Assembly (NCBI RefSeq): GCF_000344175.1
Contig: NZ_ALWW01000011.1
Span: forward strand, 1-64,000
DNA from: Listeria fleischmannii subsp. fleischmannii LU2006-1
GTDB taxonomy: Bacteria > Bacillota > Bacilli > Lactobacillales > Listeriaceae
Length of the DNA: 64,000 nucleotides
Direction: 5' to 3'
The position numbers and the translations under genes are program-made. Of this stretch, positions 8,990 through 16,600 are shown one piece after another. Numbering within the stretch: position 1 is the first letter of the stretch; each line of letters begins with the position of its first letter. The notes beneath the pieces are model-generated. The model ran no database searches. It saw nothing but the letters and a program-made list of their open reading frames with translations, and was not told the origin of the DNA.

Positions 8990-9011
8990 AGCTAACCCAC
9001 TTGGGTTAGCT
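8990..9011. repeat. 22-bp palindrome, right copy
   Basis: Identical to 8736-8757 and followed by TTATATT. The left copy keeps the A-run and the right copy keeps the T-rich flank, as expected if one bidirectional terminator had been duplicated by insertion of the element between them. Confidence 0.8.
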
Positions 9012-9124
9012 TATATTAATGCATAAACGGATAAAATACCCTCAAAATATGATTATCCAAATAATTAATGCACTAGTTGAAACTTTTTTATACCAATTGC
9101 TCCTTCATTTTTTGTACATATATT

Positions 9125-9832
9125 TTATTTTATGTTGAACGTATTATTAAGATTATCAATTACGGAATTCGCTTTTTCAAAAACAGATATCGGTACACCA
9201 GGCTTTGAAGCTAAATTTTGAGTTGCCTCCAAAATAATAGGATAATTTTTTTTATCCGAAATAGCTTCTAGCATTAATAAGGCTCTGATTATGACTCTGT
9301 GATTGTAACTTTCCAATTGATGTAGTAATTTTTCTAAAAACTGCATCTCACCCTGAGTATAAATTGCATAATATAAACCTGTAAGCACAAGCTCACTTTT
9401 TTCTGTCTTAACTTTCTCAAAAAGAAAAGCAAGTATTTTAGAACTTTTCTTATCCGCTAAAGACTCGGCTGCAAAACAACGTATGAGCTCATCACGATCA
9501 GCCAATTTACATTTTAGTGCCTCAATCACTTCAATATCATCGTAATTATTCAGTATTTCAATGCAATCTATTTGTACAATAGTATCCGAATCTTGTAAGT
9601 GTTTTAAAGCGGCTGTTCTAACATCTTTTCCAGAAAAATGCCACAAATTTTCAAAAATAAAATGTCTCACCTCTGCATTCAAAGATTCTGAGTAATGTAG
9701 TAATGTAAACTTCAATTCATCATCCTTAGTACATGCCTCTAGTAATTCTTCGGCTTTAATTATTTCAAAGTCTTCCTTCGCGGTAATACTAAGTAAATCA
9801 GACAATTGAATTAGCTCGTGTTGCCTGAACAT
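9125..9832 (-). CDS. HEAT-repeat protein, possible immunity/adaptor
   Basis: 235 residues, no signal peptide or membrane segment. Helical repeats of about 30 residues are visible: SLNAEVRHFIFENLWHF, DVRTAALKHLQDSDTIVQI, ELIRCFAAESLADKKSSKI, and a run LVLTGLYYAIYTQGE, the PBS-lyase/HEAT style of alternating helices. Such solenoids bind protein partners; in Firmicutes, small orphan HEAT proteins often sit among toxin-immunity genes, which fits this location, but no specific function can be read from the sequence. ATG 9832 has AAGAAGG upstream on the minus strand. AT-rich composition matches the other accessory genes here. Confidence 0.7.
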   Translation of the reverse strand: MFRQHELIQLSDLLSITAKEDFEIIKAEELLEACTKDDELKFTLLHYSESLNAEVRHFIFENLWHFSGKDVRTAALKHLQDSDTIVQIDCIEILNNYDDIEVIEALKCKLADRDELIRCFAAESLADKKSSKILAFLFEKVKTEKSELVLTGLYYAIYTQGEMQFLEKLLHQLESYNHRVIIRALLMLEAISDKKNYPIILEATQNLASKPGVPISVFEKANSVIDNLNNTFNIK

Positions 9833-10486
9833 AACACGCCTTCTTTCTTTTTTTATGTTTTATTTATTAGTTTTTTTCCAAACATACGAAAATTGCTTGT
9901 TAGATGTTTGTCTCTATTTCAAATGTATGTGAATTTTCCATCACTAGTTTCTCTTAAGTGACGAGAATGCATATGTGCTTCCTTTATTATACCAGTTTAA
10001 CCTCTTTTGTACGATTCTAATATACCTCTAGTATAGTTGCTTTAATGGTAAGTATCCTGGTTTTATTTCATCTACTAAAAAATCCAGAAATCATAAACTC
10101 TAGACTTTCATAAATTAAGTTATTAAATTCTCTTTCTGCTTTTAGAAGATACCAGATTATTAAAATGCTAAATCTTTCTTTCAAAATCATCATAACCGAG
10201 AAAATTTTTTTGACGTTCTAGTTTTCATAGCTTTAATTGATAGTTTTTAAAAAGAGTTTCTTATATTGAAGAAATTACAAGGCTTATGACAGCAATTATA
10301 ACTGTAATAGTGTTAATTCAAAATCCACCGATAAATCTCCTTTCTCTTGTGTTTTCTATTTGGCGTCTAATAGTAATTCTCAAACACGACTATAAAAAGA
10401 GCCTTAGATCCATCTCCAAAGCTCTCGGTTCTAGTCAACTTTTAATATTCTCTAATTGCATTATAGAGGACTCAATTAAAAACTAT
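9833..10486. other. 654-bp AT-rich gap, no intact gene
   Basis: Contains the terminator of the next gene (10399-10430) and a ribosome site AAAGGAGA (10343-10336, minus) followed by GTG 10328 and a very short hydrophobic reading frame that changes frame near 10298 (see findings). About 10070-10125 resembles about 11865-11925 (shared AAAAAATCC...CATAA...TAGA...ATAAA), suggesting an old duplicated intergenic segment. Nothing else is supported. Confidence 0.5.
10399..10430 (-). terminator. terminator of the 96-residue gene
   Basis: On the minus strand AGAGC ... GCTCT with an 18- to 20-base loop that itself can pair partly, followed by TTTTTAT. It lies about 60-90 bases after the stop at 10487. 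Confidence 0.55.
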
Positions 10487-10777
10487 TTAGTTTAGCATTT
10501 CCCATGTAATTTTCTTTGCATTATCTATAGGTTCATTTAAGTCTAATCGTTTTTCAAAATTATCATCCCATACAAAAAACTCACTAATACCATCATGTGG
10601 TGGATATAAAGAAAGATTTAAATCTTTAATTCTCTTAATATCTGGAGATTCTTTATCTAGTTCCACTAATAGTTGTTCAAGGCTCTTTAGTTGCGAACTA
10701 TTTGTTGAATCCCCGTACTCTCTTACAGCATAATATAAAATTAAATATTGTTTTTTCAACTCTTCAAAATCTATCAT
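10487..10777 (-). CDS. small acidic protein, probable immunity protein of a lost toxin
   Basis: 96 residues, soluble, acidic. The C-terminal half carries LSLYPPHDGISEFFVWDDNF, a motif I recall from small Firmicute proteins found beside toxin genes (possibly DUF6966; not verified). ATG 10777 is only 11 bases after the stop of an open frame (10789-10956) that looks like a toxin C-terminus, with AGGAGG between them. That tail-then-small-gene order is typical for a toxin followed by its cognate immunity gene. Function is inference from context; the reading frame itself is convincing because of its ribosome site and terminator. Confidence 0.7.
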   Translation of the reverse strand: MIDFEELKKQYLILYYAVREYGDSTNSSQLKSLEQLLVELDKESPDIKRIKDLNLSLYPPHDGISEFFVWDDNFEKRLDLNEPIDNAKKITWEMLN

Positions 10778-10788
10778 TTCATTTCCTC

Positions 10789-10956
10789 CTATTTAAGTGG
10801 CTTTTCAGAAATAACCTCGACTCCTTTGATTTTCCAATCTTCTACATAAGCGGTTGCTCGCAGTGTGCCGCCAATTGCGCCTGAGTATTTGGTTCTATCC
10901 ATGTAGTAGACCTTTTTGCGATGAGTAAGTCTTAGAAGTAGCTCTCGTGACTTTAT
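10789..10956 (-). pseudogene. C-terminal stub of a larger protein, probable polymorphic-toxin tip
   Basis: 55 codons open on the minus strand from a TAA at 10957-10959 to TAG at 10789-10791, without a usable start and just inside a terminator-like hairpin (10982-11021). The translation contains RELLLRLTHRKKVYYMDRTK, then SGAIGGTLRATAYVEDWKI and ends ISEKPLK, a composition that looks like real folded protein rather than chance. Directly followed by the 96-residue small gene. Read as the remaining 3' end of a toxin whose front has been deleted; family not identified. Confidence 0.5.
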
Positions 10957-10981
10957 TTAAGTGGAAATATTAGTATAGGTA

Positions 10982-11021
10982 TATAAAAAGAAACGATAAA
11001 AGTAAATCGCTTCTTTTTATA
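10982..11021. terminator. bidirectional terminator-like inverted repeat
   Basis: 16-bp arms, one mismatch: TATAAAAAGAAACGAT (10982-10997) and ATCGCTTCTTTTTATA (11006-11021), 8-base loop, A/T runs on both sides. Confidence 0.65.
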
Positions 11022-11102
11022 ATAATAAATTTTTATACAATAAGTACAACTAGCTTTTGTTAACTATTGACAACTTGATTAGGGAGTTACTGCTTATTAG
11101 TC

Positions 11103-11144
11103 AAGGCACTATCTTTAGATTCCTGTCGAGTGATAGAGTGCCTT
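11103..11144 (-). terminator. terminator of the 11150-11462 gene
   Basis: AAGGCACTATC (11103-11113) pairs with GATAGAGTGCCTT (11132-11144) with one bulge. It starts 6 bases after the stop of the minus-strand gene. Confidence 0.6.
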
Positions 11145-11149
11145 TTCAC

Positions 11150-11462
11150 TTAATTTTCAATGTAACTTTCAGCAATATCAATATCTTTGGTCATATCTAA
11201 CTTAGGAAATTTTTTATCAAGTTTTCTTAAATAAGTAATAAATCTTTTGCTTTGAAATTGTTCAGATATATCTTCAAAAATTTCACTGATATAATATAAA
11301 TAATCTTCATTACACTCATTAAGATAATCTATTGTTTCATCTTCATTTTGAATTAATAGTATCGTCATTTCATTCCAACACTTTGCTATTCCAAAATTAT
11401 CATTTATATTTAAACCTTTTCTCTTTTTTAAAATTAACCTCCATTTCATTTTTTAAATCCAT
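11150..11462 (-). pseudogene. small acidic immunity-like protein, frame broken by one extra A
   Basis: The readable 99-codon frame starts at an ATG without ribosome site. The strong AGGAGGAG site instead precedes ATG 11462, which reads MDLKNEMEVNFKK and then ends early. Removing one T from the T6 run at 11424-11429 (plus strand) joins the two into about 103 residues: MDLKNEMEVNFKKRKGLN followed by INDNFGIAKCWNEMTILLIQ and an acidic helical part with DYLNECNEDYLYYISEIFED. Small, acidic and next to toxin-like stubs, it resembles immunity genes linked to LXG toxins. A sequencing error in the homopolymer or true decay are both possible. Confidence 0.6.
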
Positions 11463-11480
11463 GTTTCTCCTCCTAATACT

Positions 11481-11567
11481 CTATGGCTGTTTTATTGTAT
11501 CTGAGAATATAGCGGTTTTTAGGGCATGTTGGAAAGCACGGACTTCTTGGATGTCAATTCGGCTCAT
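11481..11567 (-). pseudogene. N-terminal stub of a probable LXG/type VII effector
   Basis: 28 codons beginning MSRIDIQEVRAFQHALKT with an AAGGAG ribosome site 8 bases upstream of ATG 11567, then TAG. The opening matches, from memory, the start of LXG-domain effectors of Listeria (helical N-terminus targeted to the type VII/ESX system); the remainder of the toxin is missing and replaced by the next small gene. Overlaps the preceding stub by ATGA. Confidence 0.4.
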
Positions 11568-11653
11568 GAAGTTAGCTCCTTTCCTACAAGGTACCACCGT
11601 TGCCCTAACTTAATCAATTTAAATCTAGTTTCTTTAATGTAAAGTTCTGTCAT
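11564..11653 (-). pseudogene. 29-residue stub, N-terminus of a DUF443-like protein (tentative)
   Basis: Reads MTELYIKETRFKLIKLGQ then RWYLVGKELTS and stops at 11564, overlapping ATG 11567 of the LXG-like stub. GGGG ribosome site 6 bases upstream. The RFKLIKLGQRWYLV pattern resembles the beginning of DUF443 membrane proteins that occur in type VII toxin islands, but only the first part is present. Identity from memory, low certainty. Confidence 0.35.
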
Positions 11654-12069
11654 CTTCATCCCCTCTTTGTTGTATATAATAAATAAAAAATCCTATTAGT
11701 CATGGATGCTTTTATTATATCACGAAATCGCTTTCTTCGTTTCAACAATCAAATTATTAAAAACAGAAAATTCTAATTATGGATGATAACCGTTTTTAAA
11801 AGAGGTCCAAACCATATTTCAGATTGAAATCACCCCTTTCATTCGTAATACCCATTCTTTAGTCAACATAAAAAATCCAAAAAGCATAATTTTTAGATTC
11901 GAACTTTATAAAATATTTAATAACTTTATCAAAAAAACTAACTCAGGTTAATTCAAACTTAAGAAAGCCCAATGGCTCTTTTGAATAGTAAATGGCTGGC
12001 TTATTACACGATGTTTCTCATACTGCATTTTCTATGGAGAAATAAATTTACCCCCACTTAATAACCTAA
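11654..12069. other. 416-bp AT-rich gap upstream of the stub cluster
   Basis: Contains an extended -10 promoter (11714-11722) for the minus-strand stubs. The remainder is A/T-rich with no credible reading frame. About 11865-11925 resembles about 10070-10125. Confidence 0.5.
11714..11722 (-). promoter_or_regulatory. extended -10 promoter driving the toxin-island remnants
   Basis: TGATATAAT on the minus strand (TG-N-TATAAT). No good -35 at 17 bp, as is usual for extended -10 promoters. Lies 60 bases before the first stub. Confidence 0.45.
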
Positions 12070-12213
12070 CCTTAAAGAGTCTGGGACATAATTAAAAAAG
12101 AACCAAAAATCATGCGAAATCCATTTATCAAAATGGCTCTATTGCTTGATTTTGGTTCTTTTATTTTTTATTTATTTGCTTGAAACTTTCTTTTTGTCCC
12201 AGCCTCTTTAAGG
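12070..12213. repeat. nested inverted-repeat element, GGGACA family, doubling as terminator of gltD
   Basis: Outer arms CCTTAAAGAGTCTGGGACA (12070-12088) and TGTCCCAGCCTCTTTAAGG (12195-12213) are inverted repeats with one mismatch. Inside is a second pair, AAAAGAACCAAAAATCA / TGATTTTGGTTCTTTT, with CCATTT/AAATGG at the centre. The right arm includes the gltD stop codon. A diverged relative is at 31424-31552. TGGGACA-ended palindromes are frequent between genes in Listeria and other Firmicutes (from memory). Confidence 0.75.
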
Positions 12214-13677
12214 TAAAAATGTTTCATCCATTAAATAAAAATCGACTTCTCTTGCCGCTTCTCTTCCTTCAGCGATTGCTGTTACAACGAGGCTTTGGCC
12301 GTATCTGGCATCACCGCAAGCGAATACGGCTTCTTCATTGGTGCGATAAAATCCTTTTGCCGCATCAATCGTATGGCGATTGGTTTTAGCAACGTTAAAG
12401 TTTGTAAAAATGTCGTCCGTAGCACCAGCAAAGCCGGCTGCAATTAGAACCATATCAGCTTCAAAGAAACGTTCCGTGCCAGGGATTTCTGTATATTTAT
12501 GATTTTCAATATCATGATCAACTTGGATGGTATGCAGGCCAGTTAAACGCCCGTCTTGATCTTTTTCAAAAGCTACTGTGCTAATAAGATATTCACGTGG
12601 GTCAGCGCCCAAAACAGCTTCTGCTTCAACATGCGCATAGTCCATTTGGAAAATATGGGGGTATTCAGGCCAAGGATTTTGATTTGTCCGCAGTTCCGGA
12701 AGTTTTCCTCGGTGGCCGAATTGGTGGATGGAGCTTGCTCCTTGCCGAAGAGCTGTCGCAACACAATCCGCACCGGTGTCCCCACCGCCAATGATGACTA
12801 CCTTTTTCCCCTTAGCGGATAAAGTTTGTTTGCCTTCATTTTCTAAATTATCTTTGATGCTCTGGGTTAAGTACGGGACTGCGAAATGAATACCTGTTGC
12901 ATCCCGGCCTTCGATATTCACATCACGCGCTTTGCTTGCGCCGGTTGCGAGTACGATGGCATCGAAATCTTGTTTTAAATCGGCCATTTTAATGTCAACG
13001 CCGGCATTTACGCCTGTTACGAATTCTACACCTTCAGCGGCCATTAAATTGACTCGGCGCGTAACGGATTCTTTTTCTAATTTCATGGTAGGTATCCCGT
13101 ACATGAGAAGGCCACCAATGCGGTCACTTTTTTCAAAAACGGTCACATAATGCCCTGCTTTATTTAACTGGTCCGCACATGCAAGACCTGCTGGGCCGGA
13201 ACCGATAATGGCAATCCGTTTGCCTGTTCGTTTTAAAGGTGGTTCTGGTTTGATTAGACCAGAGCGAAATCCGTAATCAATGATTTCCTTTTCAATCGAT
13301 TTAATTCCTACAGCTGGTTCTGAAATGGCTACTGTACACGCCCCTTCACATGGAGCTGGACAAACGCGCCCCGTAAACTCCGGAAAATTATTTGTTTTGA
13401 GTAATAATTGGAGCGCTTCTTCCCATTCTCCGCGATAAACTGCATCATTCCACTCTGGGATTAAATTGTTTAGCGGGCAACCAGAGACGCCATTTTTAAT
13501 CTCCATCCCTACACTACAAAAAGGGACGCCGCAGTCCATACAACGTGCTGCTTGAATCGTCAAATCTTTTTCCGGAAGCGGTAAACTATATTCGTTCCAG
13601 TCGCGCGTCCGCTTTTTAGGGTCGCGAACGCGTGCCGGGATTCGGTCATATTCCATAAAACCTGTAGATTTTCCCAT
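12208..13677 (-). CDS. gltD: glutamate synthase (NADPH) small subunit
   Basis: Transfers electrons from NADPH through FAD and Fe-S clusters to the large subunit for the reductive synthesis of glutamate from glutamine and 2-oxoglutarate. 489 residues, family length. N-terminal 4Fe-4S cysteines in AARCMDCGVPFC, FAD-binding IGSGPAGLACADQL (about residues 154-167), NAD(P) site VVIIGGGDTGADCV. Second gene of gltB-gltD, 15 bases after gltB stop, good AGGAGGCG ribosome site. Controlled with gltB by GltC. Confidence 0.97.
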   Translation of the reverse strand: MGKSTGFMEYDRIPARVRDPKKRTRDWNEYSLPLPEKDLTIQAARCMDCGVPFCSVGMEIKNGVSGCPLNNLIPEWNDAVYRGEWEEALQLLLKTNNFPEFTGRVCPAPCEGACTVAISEPAVGIKSIEKEIIDYGFRSGLIKPEPPLKRTGKRIAIIGSGPAGLACADQLNKAGHYVTVFEKSDRIGGLLMYGIPTMKLEKESVTRRVNLMAAEGVEFVTGVNAGVDIKMADLKQDFDAIVLATGASKARDVNIEGRDATGIHFAVPYLTQSIKDNLENEGKQTLSAKGKKVVIIGGGDTGADCVATALRQGASSIHQFGHRGKLPELRTNQNPWPEYPHIFQMDYAHVEAEAVLGADPREYLISTVAFEKDQDGRLTGLHTIQVDHDIENHKYTEIPGTERFFEADMVLIAAGFAGATDDIFTNFNVAKTNRHTIDAAKGFYRTNEEAVFACGDARYGQSLVVTAIAEGREAAREVDFYLMDETFLP

Positions 13678-13692
13678 GATTCATCGCCTCCT

Positions 13693-16600
13693 TTACTCGA
13701 CCTGAACTTTTGGCGCTTCTGTCGTTAGTTCATAAAATGCAGCCAGTTCAGCCTCATCATGCGATTTTCCAGTTTCTTGAAGTTCTTCCATCCGCCGCAA
13801 AATCACCTCATATTCATTCGGAATAACATACACAAAATGCGCCAGTTCTTCTTCAAATTGGTTTAAAATTTGTTTCGCAGACTCACTCCCCGTATAGGCG
13901 GCGTGGCGAATCAGCATATCCTTCAAACGATTTTTTTCCCGAAGTGAAACAACCCCTCTAACCGAAACCAGTTCGTGATTTGTTTTTTTCGAAAATGCTT
14001 CCTTGTCTTTCGTATAAACATAGGCTACTCCGCCTGACATCCCGGCTGCGAAATTATCGCCTACTTCGCCTAGAATGGCAACCGCTCCCCCTGTCATATA
14101 TTCACAACCGTTATCCCCGATTCCTTCTACAACAGCGGTCGCACCACTATTTCTAACGGCAAATCTGGCACCCGCTTTTCCTAACATATACGCTTCTCCG
14201 CCAGTTGCCCCGTAAAGTGTGACATTCCCAACAACAGCCGAATCGTGCGGATCAATTGGTGTTTCTTCGCCCGGTGCTACAATTAACTTCCCGCCTGACA
14301 GCCCTTTTCCAAAATAATCGTTTGCATCGCCAATGATTCGAAGCGTCATTCCTTTTGGAGTATAAGCGCCAAAGCTCTGACCTGCAGCACCCTTAAACGT
14401 TAAATCAATCGTATCTTCTGGGAGACCTTCTGCGCCGTACTTGTGACTTACAAGCGAACCAGTAATTGTTCCTACCGCCCGGTCGATGTTTCGAACTTTA
14501 AAAGTTCCTGTAACTTTTTGACCCGTTTCAAGTGCTGGTTTAATTTGAGCTAAAATCGCTCTATAATCCAGCGTTTCTTCCAATTTATGATTTTGCGTTT
14601 TTGTGCAAATTTGGGTTTGCGTTTTATAAAAATCATCCGTATAAAGCATATTGTTAAAGTCTAAATATTTGGCTTTCCAGTGAGCTTCTTTACGGTTATT
14701 TAAAGTGATATATTGTTTTTGACCAATCAGTTCGTCTAGCGTGCGAAAACCTAATTCCGCCATCATTTCACGCATTTCAGAAACGATAAACTGGAAGAAA
14801 TTCACGACGTAATCTGCACTGCCAGCGAATTTTTTACGCAGTTCTGGATTTTGTGTCGCGACACCAACCGGACAGGTGTCCATATGACAAACACGCATCA
14901 TGACACAGCCCAATGTGACGAGCGGTGCGGTTGCAAAACCGTATTCTTCTGCACCAAGTAATGCCGCGATGAGAACGTCTTTTCCGGTCATCATTTTGCC
15001 GTCTGTTTCTAGGACGACCTGATTTCTTAGGCCGTTTAAAAGGAGCGTTTGTTGTGTTTCGGAAAGACCAATTTCCCAAGGTAAGCCTGTATGACGAATA
15101 CTGCTTCTAGCAGCAGCACCAGTTCCGCCCTCATAGCCGCTCACTAAAATGACATCGGCATTTCCTTTTGCCACACCAGACGCGATGGTACCGACCCCTG
15201 TTTTAGACACGAGTTTGACATTAATGCGTGCATTTTGATTTGCATTTTTTAAATCGAAAATGAGTTGGGCTAAATCTTCAATGGAATAAATATCATGATG
15301 CGGCGGTGGTGAAATGAGGCCCACTCCAGTTGTTGAACCACGCGTTTTAGAAATCCACGGATATACTTTTTTACCGGGTAGGTGTCCCCCTTCGCCTGGT
15401 TTTGCTCCTTGCGCCATTTTAATTTGTAATTCCTCTGCATTGACAAGATAGTGACTTGTGACTCCAAAACGTCCAGATGCTACTTGTTTAATAGCACTTC
15501 GTCTTAGATCTCCATTTGCATCTTTCGTGAAGCGTTCTGGATCTTCACCGCCTTCGCCACTATTGCTTTTGCCACCAATGCGATTCATGGCGACAGCGAG
15601 CGCTTCATGAGCTTCTTGACTAATTGAACCGTATGACATTGCCCCCGTTTTAAACCGTTTAAAAATCTCTTCAGCAGGTTCTACTTCACTAAGCGGGACG
15701 GGCGAACGGTCTGTTTGAATGTCAAACAACCCTCGTAAGAAAGCTTGATTTTGATTTTGCATTAAATCAGCATATAAATCATAAGCTTCCCGGTCATTTT
15801 CACGTGTGGCGCGCTGTAAGGAGTGAATCGCAAGTGGGTTATACACATGATACTCACCGTTTGAACGCCACTGATACTCACCGCCTGAATCGAGGGTAAA
15901 AGCTTGGTAACCGATGTCATGAAAGGCTTGTCGATGTCTAAGCCACGCTTCTTTTGCAATAATATCAAGTGGAATTCCAGATAAAACACTCGCAGTTCCT
16001 GGGAAATATATTTCGGTAACAGAAGTACTGATACCAATAGCTTCAAAAATTTGCGCACCGCGGTAGCTTTGCACGGTAGAGATTCCCATTTTCGACATCA
16101 CTTTTAAAATGCCATCTGTTAAGGCTTCCGTATATCTCTCCTCAGCCTCATTCAGTGTGAAACCTTTCATTCGCCCTTGCTCAATTAGATCATGAAAAGC
16201 ATGAATAGCGAGATAAGGGAAAATCGCATCCGCTCCGTAGCCGATTAAAGTCGCACACTGATGAACATCGCGTGCCTCAGCTGTCTTAATAATCAAGCTC
16301 GCTTTTGTTCTTAAACCTTTTTTAATTAAGTGCTGATGCAAGCCGCTCGTCGCCAGTAAGGAAGGGATGCCAATCCAGTCTGCGTTCGTTCCTTCATCGG
16401 TTAAGACAATTAGCTTACTGCCTGACTGAATAGCTTCTTCTACTTGGGTAAAAAGTTGTTCTAGGCGCGCGTCTAGTGAATCACATTCTTCTTTTTGGAA
16501 TAGCATCGGAATAACGCTAGTTTCTACGCTAAATTTTGTTTGGTGTAAAAGGGCCGCATATTCCTTACGGTTTAAAATGGGCGTCTTCAAGCGGATTCTG

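Noticed and set aside
10286..10495. Plus-strand 69-codon frame
   Set aside because: No ribosome site; overlaps the terminator of the opposite-strand gene and the composition follows the AT-rich background.
11332..11613. Plus-strand 93-codon frame
   Set aside because: Antisense to the immunity-like gene and the LXG stub, which have proper ribosome sites on the other strand.
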